Shown here: one piece after another, positions 1 to 8,200 of the stretch
Layout of the letters: each line of letters opens with the position of its first letter
Position numbering within the stretch: position 1 is the first letter of the stretch
Origin: DG-33 sp964345105
GTDB lineage: Archaea > Hadarchaeota > Hadarchaeia > Hadarchaeales > Hadarchaeaceae
Length of the DNA stretch: 17,754 bases
NCBI GenBank assembly: GCA_964345105.1
Contig: CAYFPZ010000025.1
Location: forward strand, 1-17,754
Reading direction: 5' to 3'
Made by a program: the position numbers and the translations under genes
Notes under the pieces: model-generated
What the model was told of the DNA's origin: nothing
Seen by the model: the letters and a program-made list of their open reading frames with translations, nothing else
Database searches by the model: none

Positions 1-67
1 GAACCCACGACCTATCGCTATCCCGACAGGCTACGAGGCGATCGCTCCACCGCTGAGCTACGGCGGC
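1..67 (-). tRNA. tRNA-Thr(CGU), intron-containing, 3' end off the window
   Basis: Read on the minus strand, the 5' acceptor strand is GCCGCCG, followed by T8 A9 and a D arm with stem GCTC/GAGC. The anticodon stem is ATCGC/GCGAT, the variable loop AGGTC, and the T stem begins GTGGG followed by TTC at the window edge. The distance between the anticodon stem strands is 19 nt, not 7. Removing 12 nt after position 37 leaves the loop C-T-CGT-A-A with anticodon CGU, which reads the threonine codon ACG. The 3' half of the T arm and the 3' acceptor strand are outside the window, so acceptor pairing cannot be checked here. A bacterial-type tRNA without an intron would not fold. Confidence 0.9.
20..31 (-). 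other. 12-nt archaeal tRNA intron (bulge-helix-bulge)
   Basis: The intron reads GCCTGTCGGGAT on the minus strand and sits at the canonical 37/38 position. Loop bases C32 T33 C34 G35 pair with intron bases CGGG to give a four-pair central helix (one T-G wobble). It is flanked by 3-nt bulges: T36 A37 and the first intron base on one side, the last two intron bases and A38 on the other. Both cuts fall after the second bulge base, as the archaeal splicing endonuclease requires. The remaining CCTGT forms a five-base terminal loop, so the outer helix is missing and the motif is the minimal helix-bulge-helix form. Confidence 0.85.
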
Positions 68-91
68 CCCAGTTTAATCTAACTTAGAAAC

Positions 92-103
92 TCTTAAGAT
101 AAG
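92..103 (-). promoter_or_regulatory. possible TATA element for tRNA-Thr
   Basis: The minus strand reads GCTTATCTTAAG here, about 25-35 nt upstream of the tRNA 5' end at 67. This is the expected place for an archaeal TATA box of a tRNA gene. The match is weak and the surroundings are generally AT-rich, so this is a positional guess only. Confidence 0.25.
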
Positions 104-161
104 CTCTATCAAGCCGAGATAAAATGTAGCCATTGTTTCTTCAGTCCCGAAATTTAGCGGT

Positions 162-839
162 TTATCCAAACATGCCTTTTAGGATTTTTTGTTCCGATTT
201 TCTCAAATGTTCTATCAACGTCGCCTGATTTATACCGAAGATTTCCGACAATTTTTTGGAACTTATTTTCTTTGGTCTGTTGTAGTATCCAAGTTTATAT
301 GCGGTGGAAACTATCTCCCCCTGTTTTTGTGTTAAATTTGCAGGATTCTTGAACTCACTATAATCCTTTATCGATTTTATGTAGTGTGGTACGTGTAATT
401 TTTCAAGCATAGCAAGAAATCCATTTATTGCTTCTTGCGTCCCCACCAATAGGACCTGTGCTTTTCCCGGTGTCATGATCATCGGCACATCGAAGTACAA
501 ATCTTTACTCAGGTATTTTGAAATCATTACTGGGATATTTTTTTTATTTACATATTTCGAAAAAGTTTTAAAAAATATTCCTAGGATATTTTTTCTGACC
601 AGACAAATATACTCATCCTTATCCTTCTCCAAAATCTCGAAGTTCAAAAGTCTCTTATCTTTACTTAGTTCTGAGGGACTTTTGCCCCGTTTCATTTTTA
701 TCCTAGCTATTCCTGAACCCTCCTTCTCCCCAAACTTTAGAATCTTCAAAACTTCCATGCGTTCAATTAAGCTCACATGTACTGGACTGTCTTCCAAAAG
801 GCCGCTCATATCCACTTCGATAACCGCGTTTCTCGGCAT
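162..839 (-). CDS. bat-type HTH transcriptional regulator
   Basis: This is a 225-residue cytosolic DNA-binding protein. The last 60 residues match the bacterio-opsin-activator-type HTH (HTH_10). The segment beginning LTQKQGEIVSTAYKLGYYN is followed by a predicted recognition helix around SEIFGINQATLIEHLRKSE near residues 198-216. The first 150 residues show no PAS or GAF motif that I recognise; they resemble the short N-terminal domain of stand-alone bat-like regulators. There are no membrane segments. The ATG at 839 has no Shine-Dalgarno, but a TATA-like element lies about 28 nt upstream, which suits a leaderless transcript. The gene diverges from the RND transporter, so control of that exporter is a natural inference. 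Two sampled lines within the gene hold about 37% and 20% G+C, well below lines in the replication cluster (roughly 55-65%), which may indicate transfer. The inducer is unknown. Confidence 0.85.
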   Translation of the reverse strand: MPRNAVIEVDMSGLLEDSPVHVSLIERMEVLKILKFGEKEGSGIARIKMKRGKSPSELSKDKRLLNFEILEKDKDEYICLVRKNILGIFFKTFSKYVNKKNIPVMISKYLSKDLYFDVPMIMTPGKAQVLLVGTQEAINGFLAMLEKLHVPHYIKSIKDYSEFKNPANLTQKQGEIVSTAYKLGYYNRPKKISSKKLSEIFGINQATLIEHLRKSEQKILKGMFG

Positions 840-840
840 G

Positions 841-882
841 GATAAATTTTAGTTTGCACTGCTTAAAAGATAGTGATTTATC
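841..882. repeat. inverted repeat in the divergent HTH/RND intergenic region
   Basis: GATAAAT at 841-847 and its complement ATTTATC at 876-882 face each other across 28 nt, flanking the candidate TATA box of the regulator gene. This could be an autoregulatory operator. It could equally be chance in an AT-rich 105-nt region. No function is shown. Confidence 0.3.
861..871 (-). promoter_or_regulatory. candidate TATA box of the HTH gene
   Basis: The minus strand reads ATCTTTTAAGC, centred about 28 nt upstream of the ATG at 839. In leaderless archaeal transcripts the TATA centre lies about 26-27 nt before the start codon, so the distance fits. The sequence match is moderate. Confidence 0.4.
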
Positions 883-3287
883 AAAAAACCATTTATTTAT
901 GGCAAAATGGGCAAATTCTCGGACTTTTTAGTTATATCAGGCTGGTGAGATCCATCAATAAAAAACATCGAGGAAACGATAACGGGAGCAAAAGGAATCC
1001 CTTGGCACTGATCGCCAACATTTCCACTAGACATCCGAAAAAGACCTTGTTAATCTTCTTTGTGATAACTTTCATCTTCTTGATTCCCGCATCTGAACTT
1101 AAGGTCGATACCAGCATAGAAGGATTCTTCGGGGATGACCCACCCGAGGAGATGAAACGTTACCAAGAAATCACGGGCGAGTTCGGTGAGCACAGGATTG
1201 TAACCGTTGCAGTTGACTGTTCCAAAAGCAATGGCACCATCGCGAAGATGTTCCTCGAAGACCTAGGGGATGTCCTTGAGGGCAATGATTGGTTCAGAGA
1301 CGTCAGGTATACCCAGAACATGGATTTCGCAGGTGAGAAGTCAATTTTATACCTCCCAGAAGAACACCTGTATTTCCTCCTTGACCCCGATGCCACCATT
1401 GAATCCGTGGAAAGTACCTACCAATCTGTTATGGAAGCGATGAACGAGCCCTCGTATTTCGTTTCTGAGAACGGCAACATATATCTCCTTAACATGATTC
1501 TCAATGTCGCCATCGAAAGTGCCGATATCAGGACTGAGATCTTCGACGGCCTCTACGAGATCCTCGATGAGGTGCAGGACAAGGACCCCCGCTACGAGGA
1601 CTTGGAGGTCGGGTTTACCGGCGGTTTGATTGTCATGGATTACGAGGGAGACAAGATGGCGTTGGGTGATATATACCTCGCTGGGAGCGTTACGATCATC
1701 CTAATATTGATCCTTCTATTCGTATCGTTCAGGAGCATATCACTGCCGCTACTGGCACTCATTCCATTAGTCTGCGGCATTGGTATAACGGCGGGTCTGT
1801 TCAACCTCGTGTTCGGGGAAATGGGCATAATGGCCATGATTTTTGCAGTGCTACTTTTGGGGCTGGGGATCGATTTCAGTATACATCTGCTAAACAGGTT
1901 CATGGAAGAGATGGAAGATCACGATGATATCAATAGGGCATTTAGGCATACCTCCATCAACACGGGCAAGGCAGTAGTCCTCGGCGCCCTCACCACGGCC
2001 ACAGCCTTCGGTGCACTTTTCTTCAGCAAAACCCCAGCAATGCACGAGATGGGCTTGACATTAGCCATAGGTCTCCTGATCACCCTGGTCTGTGTATTCT
2101 TCATTCTTCCCGCATTGACGACCCTCAGACTGAGGATGAGCAGGCTGAGGGTAAAATTGCATAAAAGGGCCAGGTTCAAGGTGTTGGGGGCCATTGGGGG
2201 CCTCTCCTCTCGGTTCGCGGTTGTATTCGTGTTGATTTTAATCCTCATCGGGGGCTTCTTAGTCCTCAGGGCGCCAGAAGCGGAGCTGAACACCGATATA
2301 CATGAACTGCAGCCGAAGACCGTCCCAGCATATAAGCAACTGGAGAAGATAAAGAGCAATTTCAACTACTCGGAGGATCACCTACTGTGCGTTGTCGATT
2401 CATTTGACGAACTCGTGCGGACCGTCGAGGGTTTCAAGGCCATTTCCGAGGTGATGCAGGTGGAGTCTGTACTCGATTTTCTCCCGCAGGACCAGTCGGA
2501 TAAAATGGCAATATTCGAACAGGCCAAAACACTTCATCCGGAGTTCGTCGACATATCCTGGTTGAACATAGACGAGATGACATGGGAGGAACTGCCGGCC
2601 AGCATCCGGAAGGACTGGGTCTCCGAGAGTTCCGAAGAGGTGAAGTTCCTCATACGCATCAGGGCTTGGGGAAACATCTATGATGAGGAATACAGGGGAG
2701 AACTTTTGGAACAATTAGAGGAGGTCAATCCGGAAATATTCTCCGAGGCGATTCTCTGGCCCACGTTAATCGATGCGATGACCGAGGATGTCATCAGGGT
2801 GTGCATATTCGCGGCGATCCCCATTTTGGTTATAGTCTATGTAGGTTTCAGGAGGCGGAACCCCATTTATGCCATAATGGCGCCGATACCCGTGCTGTTC
2901 GGGATAGGCGGCATACTAGCCCTCAGTGGATACTTGGGCGTGTCCTTGAACCTGCTATCGATCATGATGATACCGCTCATCATCGGCATAGGCATAGACA
3001 ACGGCATCCACATCCTCCACAGGTACCAAGAGGAGGGCAAGGGCTCGGTGCCTATGGTGGTTCAAAGAACCGGTAAGGCCATTTTCCTGACCACGGCCAC
3101 CACCTGTCTTGCGTTCTCCTCACTTCTGTTCGGGGGACATCCGGGAATCAGGGCACTGGGTCAGGTCCCGGTACTGGGTTTAATCCTCTGTTTCCTAGCA
3201 GCTGTGCTCTTCCTGCCGGCGCTGATTGCATTGATATTGGATAGGAGAAGAATGGGAAAACACGAAAATCCTAAGAAAGGGGACTGA
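873..3287 (+). CDS. RND/MMPL-family exporter (HAE3 type)
   Basis: This is a large polytopic membrane protein with the internal duplication of the RND superfamily. With numbering from 873, TM1 lies at about 57-74, a large extracytoplasmic loop follows to about 265, and then comes a block of five TMs to about 415. TM7 lies at about 448-466, followed by a second large loop and five more TMs. The TM4 and TM10 equivalents carry the expected acidic relay motifs GIDFSIHLLNR (D334) and GIDNGIHILHR (D709). Such proteins use the ion gradient to move hydrophobic or amphiphilic molecules, including lipids; the substrate here is unknown. The start is undecided. Coordinates give the outermost GTG, but GTG 945 and TTG 1002 (AAGGA 5 nt upstream, N-terminus ten residues before RHPKK) are better candidates, and 1002 fits the family best. 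The divergent HTH gene may control it. Confidence 0.88.
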   Translation: MIYQKTIYLWQNGQILGLFSYIRLVRSINKKHRGNDNGSKRNPLALIANISTRHPKKTLLIFFVITFIFLIPASELKVDTSIEGFFGDDPPEEMKRYQEITGEFGEHRIVTVAVDCSKSNGTIAKMFLEDLGDVLEGNDWFRDVRYTQNMDFAGEKSILYLPEEHLYFLLDPDATIESVESTYQSVMEAMNEPSYFVSENGNIYLLNMILNVAIESADIRTEIFDGLYEILDEVQDKDPRYEDLEVGFTGGLIVMDYEGDKMALGDIYLAGSVTIILILILLFVSFRSISLPLLALIPLVCGIGITAGLFNLVFGEMGIMAMIFAVLLLGLGIDFSIHLLNRFMEEMEDHDDINRAFRHTSINTGKAVVLGALTTATAFGALFFSKTPAMHEMGLTLAIGLLITLVCVFFILPALTTLRLRMSRLRVKLHKRARFKVLGAIGGLSSRFAVVFVLILILIGGFLVLRAPEAELNTDIHELQPKTVPAYKQLEKIKSNFNYSEDHLLCVVDSFDELVRTVEGFKAISEVMQVESVLDFLPQDQSDKMAIFEQAKTLHPEFVDISWLNIDEMTWEELPASIRKDWVSESSEEVKFLIRIRAWGNIYDEEYRGELLEQLEEVNPEIFSEAILWPTLIDAMTEDVIRVCIFAAIPILVIVYVGFRRRNPIYAIMAPIPVLFGIGGILALSGYLGVSLNLLSIMMIPLIIGIGIDNGIHILHRYQEEGKGSVPMVVQRTGKAIFLTTATTCLAFSSLLFGGHPGIRALGQVPVLGLILCFLAAVLFLPALIALILDRRRMGKHENPKKGD
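891..900 (+). promoter_or_regulatory. possible TATA box of the RND transporter gene
   Basis: ATTTATTTAT is the most TATA-like stretch on the plus strand of the divergent region. Initiation about 25 nt downstream would favour a translation start at GTG 945 or TTG 1002 over the outermost GTG at 873. Several other AT-rich stretches lie nearby. Confidence 0.35.
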
Positions 3288-3382
3288 AGAGAGGCCTACT
3301 GATTCGATTAGATAGTTAATGTACGCCCCGACACCTATCGCATAGAGTCTATTGTAACCTCTCACCAGAAACCACAGCGTGA

Positions 3383-3471
3383 TGGCGCCGGGGCAGGGAT
3401 TTGAACCCTGACGACCCAAAGGGTCAACAGCTCTCGAGGCTGCCGCATTAGCCTGGCTCTGCCACCCCGGC
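3383..3471 (-). tRNA. tRNA-Ser(CGA), CCA encoded
   Basis: On the minus strand the acceptor stem GCCGGGG/CCCCGGC is perfect and is followed by discriminator G and genome-encoded CCA (3385-3383). The anticodon stem GCAGC/GCTGT encloses loop CTCGAGA with anticodon CGA, reading serine codon UCG. The long variable arm GACCC-TTT-GGGTC identifies a class II serine tRNA. The T arm AGGG-TTCAAAT-CCCT region is intact. No intron is present. It lies just downstream of the replication cluster on the same strand and faces the end of the RND gene. Confidence 0.95.
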
Positions 3472-3496
3472 CCAACCAAGTTTTTGTTCCTCGTGG

Positions 3497-3526
3497 TAAA
3501 AAATCAATAGGTGGTAGATAGACCAC
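3497..3526 (-). terminator. hairpin plus T-run after the replication cluster
   Basis: On the minus strand, a stem of GTGGT (3511-3515) with ACCAC (3522-3526) and a 6-nt loop is followed by a run of six T at about 3498-3503. It lies 24 nt beyond the helicase stop codon and before tRNA-Ser. Archaeal termination needs mainly the T-run, so the hairpin may be incidental. An alternative pairing of CGTGGT (3492-3497) with ACCACG (3522-3527) is also possible. Confidence 0.45.
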
Positions 3527-3549
3527 GTTCAAATCTACTCATCGCTCTT

Positions 3550-5211
3550 TCACTCCACAACTATAGAACCTTTCCACAACCGCCTCAGCTGTGCATGGCA
3601 CATGTTATCTGTGCTCCAGAACTCTACCACATCATCATCCGAGCGTAACGTCCTTCCAATTTGCTGGACGAATTCCCTCTCGGCCATGTCCCTGTAGTAC
3701 TGCCGGAAAGGTTCCGCACCGAGGCGGCGCTGCATTCCTTTCAATAACGGGTCTTCACTATCGGGGTAAGGAAATTTCAAAATGATGACGCTTTTCATAC
3801 CCTTGAGGTCGGCGCCCCTGTCCATTTTGGTGCTGAGCATGATATCTTTGTAATAACAGACATCACCACTTTCCAGCACTTTTTTCCTCAACCTCGGGGT
3901 AAGGTACTTGTGGGCGTGGACGGGCATGAAACCCGGGAGCTTCGCCTCCTGCATGATTTCACGTAGAGTATTCCAGTATCTCTGTTTGAAACCGTCATTC
4001 ATCCATTTTCGATAATTTATGACCTCTTCCGAGCCGAGCTTCCTCTGGACGAGTTCCCCTGGGAATTTGGTTTCACCCTCCACAAAAGTTGGCGCTATCC
4101 CGAACACATCGTTCAGAACATCCTCGCTCTGAGTGGTCGCGCTCATCAGGAGCCACTTGCCACCTACCTTGTCGAGAATTCTCTGGAGAACGATTTTAGG
4201 GTCTGGGACGAAGTAGACAATTCCTTTTTCCCCGATATCCCACTCCGCGTAATCCCTGTGTTCCAAAACCGACTTCAGTTTCCAGTACAACCTTCCAGAG
4301 GTCTCGTCAATCTCCTCAAGCAAATCAGTCAAAAACTCAACCAACTTCAGAGGGTCGCCCTTTCCAGCAAGGGTTTCTGACCACAGGCCTCGAAGTTCTT
4401 CTAGTCTATCTTGCAGTTCCTTTTCCTCATCACCATAGTCTGGCATTATATTTCGTCTGATCCTCTCTCGCACCCCTCCAATCGTCTTCACCGTTAGCGA
4501 AACCTTTACCGCGAGCGAGTCCAACCACTCATCCGCCTCATCGATGACTGTGATAGGCGCCTCTGGCAGCCTCCCTATGCTAACCTCCGAGGCCCACTTC
4601 GCGGAGTTCATCACAATGGCGTCGGAAAACACGTAGGCCTGGAACTGCTTCCAGTAGGGACATTCACCTCTCTTACACCAAGTCCACTTCCCCGTTATTC
4701 CATGATAGGGCACCTTTTCTACGTTCTTTATCGACTCCGCCAAACCGCTCGAAAAAATGAATCCCCAGTAGGGGCACTCCCGCAGGGCGTCAATTCTTTT
4801 CTCCCCATGTTCCCAATCAACAGGTCTCTTGCAAGGAAGTTTGCTATTGTCGCACAAAATTTCTCTTCTTTTATCCGCTTGATACATGCAGCGGAAGTTC
4901 CTTCGCCCTTTTAGTATCCCTATCCTGGCTTTTGATTCATCATCTTTCGTGAAGTACTTGTCCCTCTCGTAGCTAGCGGCATATTGATCCGAGAGGACTT
5001 TAGTGGGGACCGAAACAATCCCTCTTCCGAACTCGAGGATGGTTCTGAGCCCAACAACGGATTTCCCACTCCCGACTGTCCCCTTGAGGAAAACGATTTC
5101 GTTACCACGGAAGGCTTCCAAGATTTCCTCCACCAAGTCGATTTGCGTTTTCCCAGAGGAGTAGCACAACGGCTCACACTGACCCTCCTGATCATAAAGA
5201 TTAAGCCTCAA
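3550..5211 (-). CDS. XPD/Rad3-like superfamily 2 helicase, probable iron-sulfur protein
   Basis: This is a 553-residue ATP-dependent helicase. It has Walker A GTVGSGKS (44-51), a DEAD box in TVIDEADEWL (D224-D227), a HELICc2-type segment GADLKGMKSVIILKFPYP, and motif VI QQIGRTLR near the C-terminus. Between motifs I and II are cysteines C108, C120, C127 and C146, the place where XPD, FancJ and DinG relatives bind a 4Fe-4S cluster; C179 and C184 add a further pair. Family members unwind DNA 5'-3' in repair or at forks, but this polarity is inferred. The start is TTG, with GAGGGGGT a few nt upstream; no better start lies near. It begins 20 nt after the DP2 stop codon and is the last gene of the replication cluster. 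It could be XPD itself or a divergent DinG-like enzyme; the Cys spacing does not decide. Confidence 0.85.
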   Translation of the reverse strand: MRLNLYDQEGQCEPLCYSSGKTQIDLVEEILEAFRGNEIVFLKGTVGSGKSVVGLRTILEFGRGIVSVPTKVLSDQYAASYERDKYFTKDDESKARIGILKGRRNFRCMYQADKRREILCDNSKLPCKRPVDWEHGEKRIDALRECPYWGFIFSSGLAESIKNVEKVPYHGITGKWTWCKRGECPYWKQFQAYVFSDAIVMNSAKWASEVSIGRLPEAPITVIDEADEWLDSLAVKVSLTVKTIGGVRERIRRNIMPDYGDEEKELQDRLEELRGLWSETLAGKGDPLKLVEFLTDLLEEIDETSGRLYWKLKSVLEHRDYAEWDIGEKGIVYFVPDPKIVLQRILDKVGGKWLLMSATTQSEDVLNDVFGIAPTFVEGETKFPGELVQRKLGSEEVINYRKWMNDGFKQRYWNTLREIMQEAKLPGFMPVHAHKYLTPRLRKKVLESGDVCYYKDIMLSTKMDRGADLKGMKSVIILKFPYPDSEDPLLKGMQRRLGAEPFRQYYRDMAEREFVQQIGRTLRSDDDVVEFWSTDNMCHAQLRRLWKGSIVVE

Positions 5212-5231
5212 GTGACCCCCTCGCCAGCTGG

Positions 5232-8200
5232 CTACAGAAAATCAGCAAGACTCATTTGCCTGTGCGCATCGCTCTCGAATACGGATTTTATATCTCGCTG
5301 CGTCAGCCTTAGGCGCTGTTTTGTGTAATCGCTCGCCTCGTAATCGTGCGCTATCTGCATCGCCACCTGCAAGTACTTCTCGACGCCCCCTCGCGTGACG
5401 GTGAGAATGAGCTTCCCCCCGCATCGTGCGCACTGGCCGCTCAGCGGGACGCGGCGATATTTAGAGTTGCAACTCGTGCACCTGAACTGCTGGCTCGCGA
5501 ACGCCCGCATGTTCCCTTTTAGGTCAGGGATGAAGTGGTGCTCGATTAGCCGCTCGGCGACATCCCGTTCGTCCACCGCCATGATTTTTCTGGCTAGCCC
5601 GAGCTGTGCCGAGGCCTTTTCCTCCATCGTTTCGAGTGTCTTGTAGCGGCTCACACGCGGACAGGCCGCGATATCTCTTGTGTCGAACGAAAACTTCAAC
5701 CCACAATACTGCTCCTCACTCCCTATCCTTTGCTTGACGGTCCCCATGAGCTGCGCCAGTTCGCTCGGGCTCGCATAACGAAGCGTGGCTTCATAAAACT
5801 CAAGTGGGTAACGCTCCATCACATCCATATTATGCGCTTCCTCGTCAATCTCGCGAGGGTTGATGCGGGTGTTCAGAATGAGCGGAGCGTCCATCATTCC
5901 ACCGCGCTTCGAAGGCAAGAAGCGTTTGCTGAAGTTGAGTAATCCATCGAGCAAAAGTATGACTGCATCTTCGTCCCCGTCACAGTCCCGACGCTTCGCC
6001 GCGTGGAAGAACGGGTGCGCGTACCCCACATTCGCGTCGGTGAAACCGATTATGCGTCCGACGATGCCCACAGAAGTGTGCGGCGCGAGACCTATGACAA
6101 GGTGTCCCGCCAAATCTGAAAGCATGCTCGCGTTGTAATACGGCTTCAACCCATAGAACTTTTGAAGGAGATCGTCGACAAACTTCGACGTGCGAAGCAG
6201 ATACTCGGCGCACGCGTTTGAGAGGATGATGTCCTGCACCTTTAGTTCAACGAGCTGGTCATCCCGCTCTAGCGGCTCGCCCTTGTAATCCAGCTTGTAA
6301 CCTAATTCATGCAGCCGTTCCACGGACATGCCCACCTCCCGTGGCCTGAAGTGGGTGAGCGGGACATCGGTTGCATCAAACCTGACGGTACCATCCTTGA
6401 ATACATAGACATGGTGCTTCGCCCGCAGTATCCCCTTCTCGATAGGCTCGGGAATTTTATGAGCGCTCGTCATACCCCTGACGCCTTTGACCTCCGGTGG
6501 CGCTTCCTCCTGCAATCGTTGCAGCGCTTCATTGAAAAGCGGCCCCAGCTCAATCTTCCGTCGGTCAAAGTACTCCGCGCGGACGTTGCACGCAAAACAA
6601 CGCTCATCTTTCGTCGGATGCTTACAACGGGGACAAACCTTCGTATAATTTGCGACCGTACCACACTTCGGGCACTTTCGTGTGAAACATATTGTACCGC
6701 ACTTCGGGCACTCCAGCCTAGCCATATCTACATAAATTTCCCCGCGCTCAGCCGCCTTTATCACGCTGCGCGTAGCCCCGCCGCGCAAGCTTACTGGGAA
6801 AAGCACATGCACCGGAGGCCTCATCAACCGTGGATTCGCTTTCTCAGGTCTACCCATCCTGCACCCTATGCGCGTTGCGGCCTTCCGACTCACGGGGAAC
6901 CCAGCCAGAATTTGAATTATTTCCATCACATCCTTCGCCGGGTTCTCACGCAAAGTTTCTTCGAGGCGCTCGCTGGTCAAACGCTGCCCGTCGAGTAGAC
7001 CTAAACACCTGCAGAGTGGAAGGGCACAATCCTCAATCAAGACATGCTCGTCCTTGACCCTATGCGGCACCCCAAGGACATCGAGAACTCGCTTGGGTGT
7101 TTGATTCAGGCCTAAGTGAAGCCCCTTGAGTTTGCCATCCTCGAACTCCGGATTACCTCCCGCTAGCCAACTACCCAGCTCCCGGAGCTCCTCGATGCCG
7201 ATATCGTGGAAAAGGTATGTGTACGCGGGGTGGAGCGGGACTCCAAGTTTCTCGGATAGTTCCACCGCTATTGATGAGTTGGGCTTTAAGTAGGGTGGTG
7301 AAAGGTAAGGGGATAAGTCCATGTCGAATTTCTTTCCCACAAGCTCTTTCTCGACCTCTTGGGCCCACCAATCCTCGCTCCAGCCAGCTGGCATGAGCGG
7401 ATGGTTGTTCTCAAGAAACTCACCAAAACCAATCAGGATGTCTCCAAGCGACAAAATCTCGCTAACCCGATCCTTTAGCTCAAGCGCTTGTTCGACCGAA
7501 TTTACCTGAACCACTGAGCCGTCGTCGAGCTTGACAATTGGCCCTTCGATTGAGTCCACGGGTACTACAGCGCCACCCTTGCCTGGACGCTCCATCTTGA
7601 GCTGGGTTCCAACTGCTATGAAATCATCGCATATCGTCATCGCCGCGGGGTGAACTCCGACCGCAGCTATTCCCGTATTCCTGGCATGCCCATAGCGAAG
7701 CCTAAATCCTCCTTCTCGACTCGGGTATGAAAAAACGGGCCTGCCGGCGATTATCTCATCCAAATACTTGTCCCCCTTGGGGTAAGACAACGCGGCCTCC
7801 TCTTTTGCCTGTGCTTTGGCAATTGACTCGGAGAGCCAGTCCCAGCCGTCAATGTTCAAATTGCTCACGTGCTTCATTATCTTCGGCGCCTTTTGCAGGA
7901 CTCCCTCCACTAAGGCCAAAATCGCCCCTCCTCGGATGAGGTTGTGCCCTATCCGCTCGAGGTTGCGGTAGGCGGTAACTGAAACATCCCGTTCGGTCGG
8001 TTCACCTGTTATCTCCACGGGAATATTGCGCACGGCGGCACGGATGTCGTCAGCTGATGGTGGGGTATATTGAAGGTGGGCAACATCGGTGGCGTAAAGA
8101 TCCACTTCTTCTACAAATCGTTCAATTTCCTTATCGGTTGGTTTGTAGGGATCCAAGTACAACTTTCGCCGCACGAAGTCCCCAGTGAGGACGGCGAGCG

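Noticed and set aside
475..852. 125-codon plus-strand frame opposite the HTH gene
   Set aside because: It is the complement of a clear bat-type regulator and shows only low-complexity hydrophobic sequence.
3195..3479. 94-codon minus-strand frame over the end of the RND gene and tRNA-Ser
   Set aside because: It consists largely of the tRNA gene and RND antisense sequence, so it is not a protein gene.
3511..3526. Short inverted repeat as an attachment or integration site beside tRNA-Ser
   Set aside because: There is no integrase and no direct repeat of the tRNA 3' end. A hairpin with a T-run fits a terminator better.
6309..6998. 229-codon plus-strand frame inside DP2
   Set aside because: It is antisense to conserved DP2 sequence including the zinc modules. 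Long antisense frames are expected in GC-rich genes.
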